From contig CAZFHP010000009.1 in NCBI GenBank assembly GCA_964519365.1, positions 1-39,996 on the forward strand: a stretch of DNA of 39,996 nucleotides. The letters run 5' to 3'. Below, piece by piece: positions 16,936 through 26,466 of this stretch (position 1 is its first letter; each line of letters starts with the position of its first letter). A program made the position numbers and the translations under genes. This DNA is from CAZFHP01 sp964519365 (GTDB taxonomy: Bacteria > Babelota > Babeliae > Babelales > RVW-14). Below the pieces are notes generated by a model. That model ran no database searches, was not told the DNA's origin, and was given only the letters and a program-made list of their open reading frames with translations.

Positions 16936-18258
16936 TTATGCTCGTAAACTCTTTAAAAAATCAAGCCATAAAGATTCTTGGGCAAACTCGTTTTTTTTGT
17001 ACGAAAAGTGTATTTTTTCCTGCGGGAAGTAAATAGACAGCCCTTTGGCCCGGGCAGACTCTCTATGCGACGAATTAGCAACGATTACGTCTTTTTCTAT
17101 AATCTTGATCCCGTCTATGAGTATGTCCTGCATGTTCTGAATAGCTGTTAAAAATTCTGGGTTCTTTTTCTTGTTTTTCTGCGCATATACAGCTAATCGC
17201 TTGTTTACTTCTGTGTAAAAGTTATGTAAATCAGCGTAACACCGTTCGTAAAACTGTATAGTCGCCCGGCGTGCTGTTTTAATAAGCTTGTTAATATTTG
17301 CTTTGTCGTATTTTTGGCATACTTGAACACACGCAACAAACGTATCTATATTATTTTTCAGACGATTAACTTGCGCACAATCTGTCGCAGACTGAGTATT
17401 AAACTTAGGTGTCTTGTGATGCCATGAGCTAAAACCAGCGACTATATTTTTGGCAACGGTCACAGGCGCCTGGTCGTTTTGCAATAACGGGCGCAAAAAA
17501 TAAAAATAGTTCCAGCCTGATGCCCATTCAGCATCTTCTGACGCTATAAAATATTTCGCATAGTTTCTTACTTGATAGGCAACTTCAAACATGGCCATCA
17601 AACACGCGTCCATACCTAAGAAGTCTAACTTTTTCCCAGACAAAATATTCTGCGAAATATCGCGCAACCCAGCAGAAAGATTATCGTAATCCATGTATGT
17701 ATGTTGATGTGAGTTATATAAAATCCCCCGATACATACTACTCTGATCATTCTCATGAAAACATATAGACGTATTATCTACTGACCGGGCTAACACCTGT
17801 GGACTATCAAAACAAAGCTCGTAATTTAAATTTACAGAGCGACCCAAGCTATGGTGCCATTTACCCGGGTCAGGGTCAAGAACCCCTAAACCATGATCAC
17901 GCAAAATTAACCCATACTTTTTAGCAGGATATTTGCGAGCAGCCCACGCCATAGCACCAGACAGATCTTCAGCTTTACTTCCCGTACTATTTTCAAACCC
18001 ATCGTTATCTGGCACAAGTTTTTTCTTTTCGATTTTATAGCGAACAGCTTTGTTTCCCGGCTTGTACCATTGTATGAGTAAATTTAACTTCTCGTTTGAA
18101 CCGATAGCAGAAAGATTTTTGACACAGCGTTTCATGTAAAGATCAAGATTGTTTCGCGACTGTGCATACATAAGAACGGTCCAGTTTGCACGTGCATATA
18201 ACGAACACGAGGACAAAACAACAAAAATAAGTACATAAAATACATTAAAGCGCTTCAT
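16936..18258 (-). CDS. Exported clostripain-family (C11) cysteine protease-like protein
   Basis: 440 residues with a signal peptide (FYVLIFVVLSSCSLYARA). The ATG has AAAGGG 7 bases upstream. The C11 core is visible: WTVLMYAQSRNNLD at the start of the caspase-like fold, catalytic His in YGLILRDHGLGV (about residue 119; the family normally has WDHG) and catalytic Cys in FLGMDACLMAMFEVAY (about 215), then YFIASEDAEWASGWNY. C11 enzymes cleave after Arg or Lys and often mature by self-cleavage. It is the second gene of a tandem pair, 29 bases after its paralogue, and likely co-transcribed. Target could be host or envelope protein. Confidence 0.88.
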   Translation of the reverse strand: MKRFNVFYVLIFVVLSSCSLYARANWTVLMYAQSRNNLDLYMKRCVKNLSAIGSNEKLNLLIQWYKPGNKAVRYKIEKKKLVPDNDGFENSTGSKAEDLSGAMAWAARKYPAKKYGLILRDHGLGVLDPDPGKWHHSLGRSVNLNYELCFDSPQVLARSVDNTSICFHENDQSSMYRGILYNSHQHTYMDYDNLSAGLRDISQNILSGKKLDFLGMDACLMAMFEVAYQVRNYAKYFIASEDAEWASGWNYFYFLRPLLQNDQAPVTVAKNIVAGFSSWHHKTPKFNTQSATDCAQVNRLKNNIDTFVACVQVCQKYDKANINKLIKTARRATIQFYERCYADLHNFYTEVNKRLAVYAQKNKKKNPEFLTAIQNMQDILIDGIKIIEKDVIVANSSHRESARAKGLSIYFPQEKIHFSYKKNEFAQESLWLDFLKSLRA

Positions 18259-18287
18259 GTAAAGACCCTTTATTTAGTTTGTGTATG

Positions 18288-19643
18288 TTACTTTAAGCTT
18301 TCTAAAAATTCTACCCATAACGAATTTTTCGCAAACTCTGTTCGTAAATACGAATGGTGAATGCGACTGTGCATTGGAAGATAAATAGCTGATCCCTTAG
18401 ATTGAGTACTTGCTGAACGAGACGTATTGGCAACAATAAAGAGCTCCCCTAAATGTTTTTTTGTTTTTTCAAGCTGCTCTTCTAATGCTTTTCGTGTTTT
18501 AAGTAACACATGAGACGCTTTTTGATTAAATCCTAATCGTTTAACTTCTGCCAAAAGCTTTTGGCAAAAAGAATAAAGATCAACATAGTTATACGCATCA
18601 ACAACAGAAGCGTTTCTTCGAGCCTGCTTTATAAGATTGTTTATCTCTTGCTTATTGTATCTTTGATACTCACGAATCGCGAGCACAAGCATATCAAGAT
18701 TTTCTTGTGCACTATCGCAATGATCTAAATTAACAGCAGAAAGCGTATTCCAATGTCTTTGCCGTACGTGATACGCACCATAACTTTGTACAAGCAATTT
18801 TGAAAATTCTACAGGCGACATATATTTTTGAGTAAACTTTGATAAGAACCCTCGGTAGTTCCAGCCAGCCATCGGCTCATACTCTTCTGATGCAACAAAA
18901 TATCGTGCATAATCTTTAATCTGACAGCCAACTTCAAACATACCCATCATACATGCGTCCATGCCAACGATATCGATCTTTTTGTTTTTCATGACGTCTG
19001 TATAAATCGTCTTAAACGCTTTTTCTAACTCCTGATTATTCATGTATCTGCGTGTATAGCTATTATAGAGAATTGCTCGCTCTGGAACGTTAAATAACGA
19101 TCTATCTAATATCCCATATCCATGGTCCCATAAAATCACACAGTAGTGCTGTGCTGGGTATTTGGTTACGGCCCAACGCACAGAGTCAATTAATTCTGGA
19201 GCTTTTGTCCCGTCTACTCGAGAATCAACGTGCTCATCAAGCGCGATATTATTTTTTAAAATTCTATACCGATCAAAGCCACCACGGCGTTCTTTATACC
19301 ATTGCACTAAAAGATTGGTATCTTGATCTGACCCTACTTTGGCCATATCGCTAAAATTTACATGCGCAACATTATTCATGTTGTTACACGCTTGGGCATA
19401 TACCAAAACGGTCCACTTTTTTTCTTTCAAGCTTTGCTTGTCTCTAAGAACACTTGTCTGAACTTTGCTTTTTTTTCTCAGCGCCCGGAGAAAGTCGTCT
19501 TTCTTGTTTGCTTTTCGAATAATTCTAGAACGAGCTCGCGAGTTTTCTTTTGCTTTTCGTGCCGATACGTCAAAAAATAAACTCAAAAAAAGTATCGCGC
19601 CAAAACAAACTCTTACTTTTTGCCTAAAAACAGTCATGCTCAT
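18288..19643 (-). CDS. Exported clostripain-family (C11) cysteine protease-like protein
   Basis: About 451 residues from the ATG at 19643, chosen because AAAGGA lies just upstream (the frame is open to 19670). The signal peptide is VCFGAILFLSLFFDVSA. Then comes a basic pro-like stretch of about 60 residues, then the C11 fold: WTVLVYAQACNNMNN, catalytic His in VILWDHGYGILD (about residue 174) and catalytic Cys in VGMDACMMGMFEVG (about 228), then YFVASEEYEPMAGWNY. It is the first gene of the pair, with a good promoter. Compared with the second copy it keeps the canonical WDHG. The basic region (KKDDFLRALRKK) could be a self-cleaved propeptide, by analogy. Confidence 0.88.
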   Translation of the reverse strand: MSMTVFRQKVRVCFGAILFLSLFFDVSARKAKENSRARSRIIRKANKKDDFLRALRKKSKVQTSVLRDKQSLKEKKWTVLVYAQACNNMNNVAHVNFSDMAKVGSDQDTNLLVQWYKERRGGFDRYRILKNNIALDEHVDSRVDGTKAPELIDSVRWAVTKYPAQHYCVILWDHGYGILDRSLFNVPERAILYNSYTRRYMNNQELEKAFKTIYTDVMKNKKIDIVGMDACMMGMFEVGCQIKDYARYFVASEEYEPMAGWNYRGFLSKFTQKYMSPVEFSKLLVQSYGAYHVRQRHWNTLSAVNLDHCDSAQENLDMLVLAIREYQRYNKQEINNLIKQARRNASVVDAYNYVDLYSFCQKLLAEVKRLGFNQKASHVLLKTRKALEEQLEKTKKHLGELFIVANTSRSASTQSKGSAIYLPMHSRIHHSYLRTEFAKNSLWVEFLESLK

Positions 19644-19717
19644 AAGATCCTTTCTCTTCTTTCGTGTCACAGATACGACTCGCTCTTACCTTTTTTCTCA
19701 CACAATATTACCCGTGC

Positions 19718-19747
19718 ATTTTAGAAATTTATGAACTGTTCCGTCAA
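19718..19747 (-). promoter_or_regulatory. Probable promoter of the C11 protease pair
   Basis: On the minus strand TTGACG (19742-19747) and TAAAAT (19718-19723) are 18 bases apart, five of six matches in each box. The leader to the ATG at 19643 would be about 68 bases. Confidence 0.55.
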
Positions 19748-19831
19748 TATTTTGCGTTATGTGGCCAACAAACGTTATTATTAAACTCTAGTTATAACTT
19801 CTAGAATTTGTTATACCGTTAGTAATGACGC

Positions 19832-20088
19832 TTTTAATAATCTTATCTTAAAACCCGCGAAGCGGGTGGAGAAGAATAGCCCATTGCAAAGCTTCTTAGC
19901 TGCAGCTGTGGGTTGCATAAAAAATAAATCGCGCCCCATAGGGCCGCCGCTCTTTAACACATTCAAAAGCGTCGCCCTCTCCGGGGCGAATTATTGGGTT
20001 TCCAACACCCACAGCTGCGGCTAAGACGCCTTGCAATGGGCTATTCTACTCCACCCGCTTCGCGGGTTTTAAGATAAGATTATTAAAA
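19832..20088. repeat. 257-bp imperfect palindrome (MITE-like or long hairpin)
   Basis: The two halves are inverted copies along nearly their full length. The outer 70 to 80 bases match with few changes, starting TTTTAATAATCTTATCTTAA and passing CCCGCGAAGCGGGTGGAG. The inner part is less exact and closes on a loop near 19951-19969. It occupies most of the 524-base gap between the C11 pair and the nucleotidyltransferase. No ORF or transposase is inside. It could be a non-autonomous element or a structured RNA. Confidence 0.8.
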
Positions 20089-20167
20089 ACAATAATATAA
20101 AGGCACAACTTGAATTAAAGTCATACGTTTGATAAAGCCTGTTACACTATTAAAGATAGGTCCTCTT

Positions 20168-21634
20168 ATGAAAGACAAATCGTTCTGGGAAAAATATACA
20201 AAGCTTACCCCACTTATAAACGCTATTAAACAAGCAGGGGGGATAGCATATCTTGTTGGCGGAAGCGTTCGAGATCTTGTTTTGGGCAAAAAAATAAAAG
20301 ACATAGACATCGAAGTTCACAAAATCTCTTTAGAAAAACTCGAAGATACACTTAAACAGTTTGGCCCCGTTAAGCTTGTGGGAAAGCAGTTTGGTGTTTT
20401 ACGAGTTCATGGCTTTGATGTCGACTGGTCGTTGCCCCGTCGTGACAGTTCAGGAAGAAAACCAAAAGTCGAGCTTGACCCAAACATGACCATAGAACAA
20501 GCAGCCAAGCGACGCGACTTGACCATGAACGCCATGGCTATTGATCTGACAAAACTTGTCGAGCTTCCTGGCACAAACATTCTTAAAGATAGCACGCCCA
20601 AAGATATCCCCCTCACAGACCTTATTATCGACCCATACGGGGGGCTTGACGACATCGCAAAAAAAACATTACGGGCTGTAGACGACAAACTCTTTTTAGA
20701 AGACCCGTTACGTTTTTTTCGCGTTATGCAGTTTCTTGGACGCTTTGAAATGACCCCGTGTCCAGATTTAAATAAACTATGCTCGAACATGAAACTGGAA
20801 GACCCACAAACATATACGCCCCTTGCACGCGAACGTATATACGAAGAGATACGAAAGCTCTTTTTAAAATCACGCAAGCCATCGCTCGGCTTTCGCTGGT
20901 TACAAGATATTAAACGTTTAAAAGAAATCTTTCCCGAACTTTATGCTCTTATAGGCATCAAGCAGCGCCCAGACTATCACCCCGAGGGTGACGCTTTTGA
21001 GCATACCATGCAAGTGCTTGACGCTTGTGCAATACTCGATAAATACGAAGCAAGCGAAACGTGCTCGCTTGAAGATGAGAAATTCACAATTATGGCAGCA
21101 GCTTTATGTCATGACTTGGGCAAAGCTCTAACAACAGACGAAGAACTACACAGTAAAAATCATGAAAAAGAAAGTGTTGCGCTTGCAAAAAAATTACTCA
21201 AACGCTTTACGCGTGATAGTTCTTTAATCAAAGCAGTATGCAAACTTGTTCGTTATCACATGATGCCCCATAATTTATTGCGTGAAAACGCAAGCGCCAA
21301 AGCATATAAACGTTTGGCTCATAAAATAGCTCCTGAAGCAAGCATGCGCCAGCTTGCACTGCTTGCCCTGGCTGACACCCGTGGGCGCAACCCAAATGGT
21401 CCCGAACCATTAACTGGCTACGAAGACGAGTTTAAATCGTTTTTAGAAAAAACAGATAAAATAAATGTGTTACACAGGCCCGAGCCACCTGTATTATTGG
21501 GCAGGCATTTACTTGACATCGTCAAGCCAGGAAAAGAGATGGGCGAACTACTTAAACAAGCCTATCGTATACAAATCGACGAGAATATTAAAGACCTTGA
21601 AGAACTTAAACGTCGCGTGCTTGAATTAATTTAA
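20168..21634 (+). CDS. cca: CCA-adding-type tRNA nucleotidyltransferase with HD domain
   Basis: 488 residues from the ATG at 20168, which has AGG 7 bases upstream; an upstream TTG in frame (20129) lacks a site. The class II nucleotidyltransferase motif is YLVGGSVRDLVLG with the metal pair in KDIDIEV, then a motif RRDLTMNAMAIDL and the RNA-binding DPLRFFRVMQFLGRF. The C-terminal half has an HD phosphohydrolase region (ALCHDLGKA, near residue 314). This is the layout of bacterial Cca proteins that finish tRNA 3' ends; poly(A) polymerase is the alternative. A fragment identical over 38 bases to this gene occurs at 28443-28480. tRNA-Ala here has an encoded CCA, so Cca would act in repair there. 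Confidence 0.85.
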   Translation: MKDKSFWEKYTKLTPLINAIKQAGGIAYLVGGSVRDLVLGKKIKDIDIEVHKISLEKLEDTLKQFGPVKLVGKQFGVLRVHGFDVDWSLPRRDSSGRKPKVELDPNMTIEQAAKRRDLTMNAMAIDLTKLVELPGTNILKDSTPKDIPLTDLIIDPYGGLDDIAKKTLRAVDDKLFLEDPLRFFRVMQFLGRFEMTPCPDLNKLCSNMKLEDPQTYTPLARERIYEEIRKLFLKSRKPSLGFRWLQDIKRLKEIFPELYALIGIKQRPDYHPEGDAFEHTMQVLDACAILDKYEASETCSLEDEKFTIMAAALCHDLGKALTTDEELHSKNHEKESVALAKKLLKRFTRDSSLIKAVCKLVRYHMMPHNLLRENASAKAYKRLAHKIAPEASMRQLALLALADTRGRNPNGPEPLTGYEDEFKSFLEKTDKINVLHRPEPPVLLGRHLLDIVKPGKEMGELLKQAYRIQIDENIKDLEELKRRVLELI

Positions 21635-21646
21635 ATTAAAAGTTTT

Positions 21647-21692
21647 TTGTCTGAACCATGATTGGCCATGATAAAACAGATTTTTCAGGATA
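21647..21692 (+). repeat. Single arm of the TTGTCTGAACC repeat
   Basis: Starting 13 bases after the cca stop, this stretch begins TTGTCTGAACCATGATTGG and matches the arms of the inverted repeat at 8983-9134 in order and spacing. The gap 21635-21777 holds nothing else I can support. Confidence 0.6.
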
Positions 21693-21777
21693 GATTTTTT
21701 ATGAGTTTATAAAACTTCAGAATTAATACAAAATTTACAAAAAAGATGTATCCTAAAAAAATGAGTCTTAGAAACTT

Positions 21778-22371
21778 CTACTGACTCTTAACGCGCTCTT
21801 TAATCCAAAGCTTCGCATACTTCTTAGCCGCACGGCGAAGCACACCAAACGTTTTAAGCGTAGCAATCATTTTATCAAGAAGCTCTTTTTCTGCGTGATC
21901 TTGATCTTTAAGACTAGACTTATCAATAGACAAGCCAAAGAAGTCATACGAGTATTTCGGCACAAAGCCTTCAATTGGCTGACTAAAAATAAGCTTGACC
22001 CCGAATGGGTCGCGAAGTGTAAACGATTGTTTACCAGGACAACAAGAAGATTCTTTAAGCGGGCTAGAAATTTTGACGCCTTTTTTATCACAACGATCAT
22101 GATACTTTTCTATGCCCGTTTTCATATCAACATAAAGATAAACACTGCGGCCAACGCAGCGCTTGATGAAACTAAACTCAGCAAGCTCTTCAATGCGAGG
22201 CGTTCTAAATGTAATAAAACATTTGCCTTTGCGAAGCTGAACATACCCAAGGCGTGACTTATCTTCTTTATCAACAGCTAACCCGACAATTGAAAACGCC
22301 AATTTTTCTGTATAAAATTTTACAGCATCTTCAACTGCATCAACAATAACAATCAATTCACCTGGTTTCAT
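21778..22371 (-). CDS. VOC (glyoxalase/bleomycin-resistance-like) protein
   Basis: 197 residues. The first 115 read as a vicinal-oxygen-chelate domain: VDAVEDAVKFYTEKLAFSIV opens the beta-alpha-beta-beta-beta unit, and SFTLRDPFGVKLIFSQP closes the second, with the typical DPxG turn. The tail after residue 130 is helical and basic. Metal ligands are unclear, since the usual His and Glu positions are not evident, so catalysis cannot be predicted; binding or sequestration is as likely. It lies 63 bases before the rpsT stop on the same strand and could share its transcript. Confidence 0.75.
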   Translation of the reverse strand: MKPGELIVIVDAVEDAVKFYTEKLAFSIVGLAVDKEDKSRLGYVQLRKGKCFITFRTPRIEELAEFSFIKRCVGRSVYLYVDMKTGIEKYHDRCDKKGVKISSPLKESSCCPGKQSFTLRDPFGVKLIFSQPIEGFVPKYSYDFFGLSIDKSSLKDQDHAEKELLDKMIATLKTFGVLRRAAKKYAKLWIKERVKSQ

Positions 22372-22433
22372 CGTTCTTATCTCTCTATGTTATATTATCT
22401 TCTTCATACTACTTCACACACTTTTTTAAAAAA

Positions 22434-22697
22434 TTATCCTGCGGCAGCAACGCGCTTTGCAAGTTTGCTAACCTTTCGGGCTGCTGTATTTTTCTTAAAA
22501 AGCCCTTTTCCAGCGGCTCTTGCAATCTTAGACTCAGTTACTCGCAATAATTCTTTCGCCAAAGACACATCTTTAGCTTCAAGCGCAGCTTCAATCTTTT
22601 TTGTTGCGGTCTTTATGTCTGAACGACGAGCAACATTTTGCTGCCGTCTTTTCTCATTTGTTTTTACTCTCTTTTTTGCTGATTTTATATTGGCCAT
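22434..22697 (-). CDS. rpsT: 30S ribosomal protein S20
   Basis: 87 residues, Lys- and Ala-rich and helical, as S20 should be. The start MANIKSAKKRVKTNEKRR and the later KGLFKKNTAARKVSKLAKRV match the family closely. S20 binds 16S rRNA early in 30S assembly. It follows rpmB by 34 bases on the same strand. Confidence 0.95.
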   Translation of the reverse strand: MANIKSAKKRVKTNEKRRQQNVARRSDIKTATKKIEAALEAKDVSLAKELLRVTESKIARAAGKGLFKKNTAARKVSKLAKRVAAAG

Positions 22698-22731
22698 GCA
22701 CGTATTCCTAAAAAACGTAATTAAAATTTAA

Positions 22732-22929
22732 CTAAACAACTTTTTCAACTTTGCCCGCTTTAACACATTTTGTACAAACACCGGCTCGGTGCACATTGCG
22801 TTGCCCTTTAAGCGTAAACCGCATAACATGCACATTGGGGTAAACCCATCGAAGTGTTCTATTATTTGCATTACTCACAGAACGTGCCGCGCGTGGGCGC
22901 TTTTCACATACAAAACAAATTTTTGACAT
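22732..22929 (-). CDS. rpmB: 50S ribosomal protein L28
   Basis: 65 residues from the ATG at 22929 (AAAGGG 8 bases upstream; a TTG at 22935 is too close to the site). MSKICFVCEKRPRAARSVSN and TLRWVYPNVHVMRF are typical of L28. Four Cys in C-x-x-C pairs (CFVC and CTKC) indicate the zinc-binding form. The order rpmB-rpsT is compact and probably one transcript. Confidence 0.95.
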   Translation of the reverse strand: MSKICFVCEKRPRAARSVSNANNRTLRWVYPNVHVMRFTLKGQRNVHRAGVCTKCVKAGKVEKVV

Positions 22930-23053
22930 AAACAAGACCCTTTATTATGACTATGTGCTATTCTACTATATGTTAGTGTACCAAAAGATATATTTTTTTG
23001 AAGCACAAGAACATGTATTTCTATTTATTTCTTTTTGTTATTTAAAAGCCCGC

Positions 23054-24877
23054 TTAAAACTCATGTGTTACCCGAGGCTCAATGCCAAGCAACTCATACA
23101 CTTCCTGGGCCAATAACGTCTCTTGCTCAAGAAGCGTTTGAGCCAACAAATCAAGTTTCTCTTGATTGTTTTTTAACAGCGTTTCACCTTTTTTGTACCC
23201 AGCTGTTATGATTTTTTCAACTTCTTCATCTATGCGTTTTGCCATGTAATCAGAAAACTCACGTGGATTTTGTATGTCTCGACCAAGATATGGATGCTCT
23301 TGCGTTGCATTATAATCAATCGGTCCTAAGTCAGACATACCAAAGCGCCTGACCATTGCACGCGCAATTCTTGTCGCTTGCTGCAAATCATTGGCAACGC
23401 CACTTGTTTGATCGTCAAACGTAAGCTTTTCGGCAAGCAGCCCGCCAAAACAAACAATCATACGCGAGATCATCTCTGTCTTGGTCTGAGAGTATTTATC
23501 TTTTTCAGGCAATGACCAGGAAACCCCAAGCGCTCGCCCCCGAGGTACAATAGTTACTTTATGAAACGGATCAGTATCCGGCAGTAATAAATTCAAAAGC
23601 GTATGTCCGGCTTCATGGTACGCCGTCATCTTCTTTTCTTTTTCCGTAAAGACAAGCGTCTTTCGTTCTGCCCCGAGTAATAATTTATCTCGTGCTTTTT
23701 CAAAGTATTGTACTTTGATTGTTTTTTCATCTTCTTTGGACGCCAAAAGAGCTGCTTCGTTAATTAAATTTTCCAAATCAGCACCACTAAACCCTGGCGT
23801 ACCACGGGCGATTTTGCGTAGATCAACTTCAGGATCTAACGCTACTTTTTCTGCGTGTACTTTTAAAATCTCATCCCGACTTTGCAAATCAGGATACGGC
23901 ACTTCTATTATTCTATCAAAACGTCCTGGTCGCAACAATGCTTTATCCAAAACATCTGGCCTATTAGTAGCAGCAAGAACAATAACCGTTCCTGGCTCTG
24001 TCGAAAAGCCGTCCATTTCTGCTAACAACTGATTAAGCGTTTGCTCCCTCTCGTCATTCCCGCCTCCAAGCCCTATGCCTCGTTGGCGACCAACAGCGTC
24101 TATTTCGTCGATAAACACAATACAAGGTGCATGCTTTCGCGCTTGTTTAAACAGATCACGCACACGTGAAGCACCAACACCAACAAATACTTCAACAAAA
24201 TCTGATCCACTTATGCTAAAAAACGGACAACTTGCTTCACCTGCAACAGCTTTTGCTAACAACGTTTTACCATTACCAGGGGCACCGTTTAACAAAATCC
24301 CACACGGGATTTTTGCCCCCAGTTTCTTAAACTTCGCTGGGTTTTTTAAAAAATCGATTATATCTTTCAGGTCTTCTTTTGCCTCAGGAATACCTGCAAC
24401 GTTCTTAAACGTTACATTAATCGTATTTGGGGAAAAAAACTTTGCTTTACTCTTTCCAACACTAAAAATCTTACCACCACCGCTTTGTCCCTGTCTAAAG
24501 TAAAAGAAAAGCAGCAGTAATAAAAACGGCAATAACGAAATTAAAAGATACGCACCCCACGACGGTTTTTCTTGTGGATGCACATCGATATCTATTTTCT
24601 GATTAGAAAGTTTCTCCCAGAATTTCTCAGTCGGGGCGACGTATGTGCTAAACTGCTTATCATTGGTATACACCCCCTGGACATATTGATCTTGAATTTT
24701 AATCGACTTAATACGCCCCTGATCAACATATGTCATAAACTTAGAGTAACTGACCGTTTCAACATCACGATGAACACTGTTATACCAAAAGAGATACAGA
24801 ACCCCTGCGCCCAAAAGTAAAACTAATAACCATAAGGCGTTCGGGCCCTTTGGATGAATCTTTCTTTTTTTTCTCAT
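23054..24877 (-). CDS. ftsH: ATP-dependent zinc metalloprotease FtsH
   Basis: 607 residues, the usual length. Two membrane segments flank a periplasmic loop (about residues 14-31 and 109-127). The AAA domain has Walker A GAPGNGKT (about 195), Walker B CIVFIDEIDAVGRQRG, and the second region of homology NRPDVLDKALLRPGRFDRII. The zinc protease motif HEAGH is at about residue 417. FtsH degrades membrane and short-lived regulatory proteins at the cytoplasmic face of the inner membrane. A weak AGG site precedes the ATG. It is upstream of rpmB on the same strand, with a 124-base gap. Confidence 0.97.
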   Translation of the reverse strand: MRKKRKIHPKGPNALWLLVLLLGAGVLYLFWYNSVHRDVETVSYSKFMTYVDQGRIKSIKIQDQYVQGVYTNDKQFSTYVAPTEKFWEKLSNQKIDIDVHPQEKPSWGAYLLISLLPFLLLLLFFYFRQGQSGGGKIFSVGKSKAKFFSPNTINVTFKNVAGIPEAKEDLKDIIDFLKNPAKFKKLGAKIPCGILLNGAPGNGKTLLAKAVAGEASCPFFSISGSDFVEVFVGVGASRVRDLFKQARKHAPCIVFIDEIDAVGRQRGIGLGGGNDEREQTLNQLLAEMDGFSTEPGTVIVLAATNRPDVLDKALLRPGRFDRIIEVPYPDLQSRDEILKVHAEKVALDPEVDLRKIARGTPGFSGADLENLINEAALLASKEDEKTIKVQYFEKARDKLLLGAERKTLVFTEKEKKMTAYHEAGHTLLNLLLPDTDPFHKVTIVPRGRALGVSWSLPEKDKYSQTKTEMISRMIVCFGGLLAEKLTFDDQTSGVANDLQQATRIARAMVRRFGMSDLGPIDYNATQEHPYLGRDIQNPREFSDYMAKRIDEEVEKIITAGYKKGETLLKNNQEKLDLLAQTLLEQETLLAQEVYELLGIEPRVTHEF

Positions 24878-25050
24878 ATTTTTACACCTATATTTTTTAA
24901 AGAAATCTTTTCAGACTGAAATATGCTACCGCTAGTTAAAATACAAACGATACATATATTTTATAATTTTACTCGAAAAATAAAAAGAAAACCAGTAAAT
25001 ACTTTAAAAAAAGCTTCTGCAATACACTTATTATCGCCCATTATCGCGTA

Positions 25051-26247
25051 TCATGTTGCCATAGGCCCAACTATCTTATCAATTAAATCTTTGGTTGCTT
25101 TCCATCCAAGAACGTTCCCATGCTTTCTAATTTGTTTTTCTTCGCCCGCATAAATAAGATACGAGTCTTTTGGATCACCATTTGCTAGACTGTTCCAGTA
25201 ATCAAGGCCCTTAAAAAAATCAATAGCAATTGTTTTACTTGATTTAATCTCAATAGGATAATTTTTAATAGCTTCATCTAAGATACAATCAAGCTCATGA
25301 GCCCCTCCTAAGTCGCGCCAAAAATAAAGCGATGGGCGCAAGCCACGATTACAATATTGTTTGTAAAGATCAGAAATAATAAACGACTCAAAAAGCGCTC
25401 CCTGAAAATGTGAACTACTCAACGCACCAGGAGAATCTATTCGTAGAAGCGAACATGCTAAGCCTGTATCAAAAAAATAAAGCTTCGGACTTTTTGTTAA
25501 TCGCTTATTAAAATTTTTAAAATGTGGCTCCAAAAAGAATAAAACATAACTCGCTTCTAAAATTGAAAGCCATTCTTTTGCTGTTGGAGCAGATATTCCT
25601 GTTTCTGCAGCTAATGCATTTGCGTTGCACAGTTGGCCAATTCTACCGGCACACAATTGAACAAAACGATGAAACGTTGTTTTGTTTTTAGGATTTATAA
25701 GATTCCCAACATCCCTCTGAATATAAGACAAAATATAAGAAGGGAAAAACTCAGTTGGAGCAATTGCATCCGCGTAAATTCTTGGATACCCACCTTGAAA
25801 TATTGCCTCATAAGGGGATTCCTGAAGTAAATTATGCGCCTCAAGTTCTTTATTCGAAAATGGAAGAAGATTTAAAATCCCAACACGACCAGCAAGAGAT
25901 TCGGTTATAGCTTTATTGACAAGAAAATTTTGAGAACCTGTTAAAATAAAATACCCTGGGCGTTTTTTTTTGTCAGCTTCTAATTTGATGTACGTCGTAA
26001 GTTTTGGGGCATATTGAAATTCATCTAAAATAACCCCATGTTCATTTTCGTGAGTTAACAAAAAGCCTTCTGGGTCTTGCAATGCAAATGCTTGATTTAT
26101 TTCGTTATCTAAGCTCAAAAATTTGTGCTTGCCAAAAGCAGCCTGGGCCAACGTTGTTTTTCCTGACTGTCTCGGCCCCAAAATAGCAACGGCTGGAAAC
26201 TTAGCATATCGATGTAACGTTTCAGTTAATTCTCTACCAATAAACAT
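25051..26247 (-). CDS. AAA-type ATPase with DUF4143-like C-terminus
   Basis: 398 residues from the ATG at 26247 (AGGAG 6 bases upstream; the frame is open to 26301). Walker A is AILGPRQSGKTTLAQ and Walker B is GVILDEFQYAP, followed by YFILTGSQNFLV (sensor 1) and SLAGRVGILNLLPFS, all as in the AAA_14 family. The C-terminal part has a helix-turn region (LAAETGISAPTAKEW) and a nuclease-like PIEIKSSKTI, typical of DUF4143. Family members occur widely, often near mobile or toxin-antitoxin genes, and their function is unknown. Here it is upstream of nothing on the same strand for 170 bases and downstream of mazF. Confidence 0.88.
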   Translation of the reverse strand: MFIGRELTETLHRYAKFPAVAILGPRQSGKTTLAQAAFGKHKFLSLDNEINQAFALQDPEGFLLTHENEHGVILDEFQYAPKLTTYIKLEADKKKRPGYFILTGSQNFLVNKAITESLAGRVGILNLLPFSNKELEAHNLLQESPYEAIFQGGYPRIYADAIAPTEFFPSYILSYIQRDVGNLINPKNKTTFHRFVQLCAGRIGQLCNANALAAETGISAPTAKEWLSILEASYVLFFLEPHFKNFNKRLTKSPKLYFFDTGLACSLLRIDSPGALSSSHFQGALFESFIISDLYKQYCNRGLRPSLYFWRDLGGAHELDCILDEAIKNYPIEIKSSKTIAIDFFKGLDYWNSLANGDPKDSYLIYAGEEKQIRKHGNVLGWKATKDLIDKIVGPMAT

Positions 26248-26403
26248 ACGTAGCTCCTCTTGTTTAAAAACTGGGAAAAAACATGTCAAATCTAAAGCCA
26301 CGCTTTAAATTTAAAAACTAACCAGGGCACATATGCCTACAATTTTAAACCAGCACTTTAAAAATGACAAGAATTGGAGAGAAAAACCAAAAAAAGACAC
26401 CTC

Positions 26404-26427
26404 ATACGCTTTTTTAAAAAAGCGTAT
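26404..26427 (-). terminator. Palindromic hairpin downstream of mazF
   Basis: A perfect 24-base palindrome (ATACGCTTTTTT / AAAAAAGCGTAT), 40 bases after the mazF stop. It can form a stem with an A/T run, but no T tail follows outside it. Probably a weak terminator. Confidence 0.35.
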
Positions 26428-26466
26428 CGAAGCATCAAGCAAAAACCTGCCCAGTATTAAAAAACC

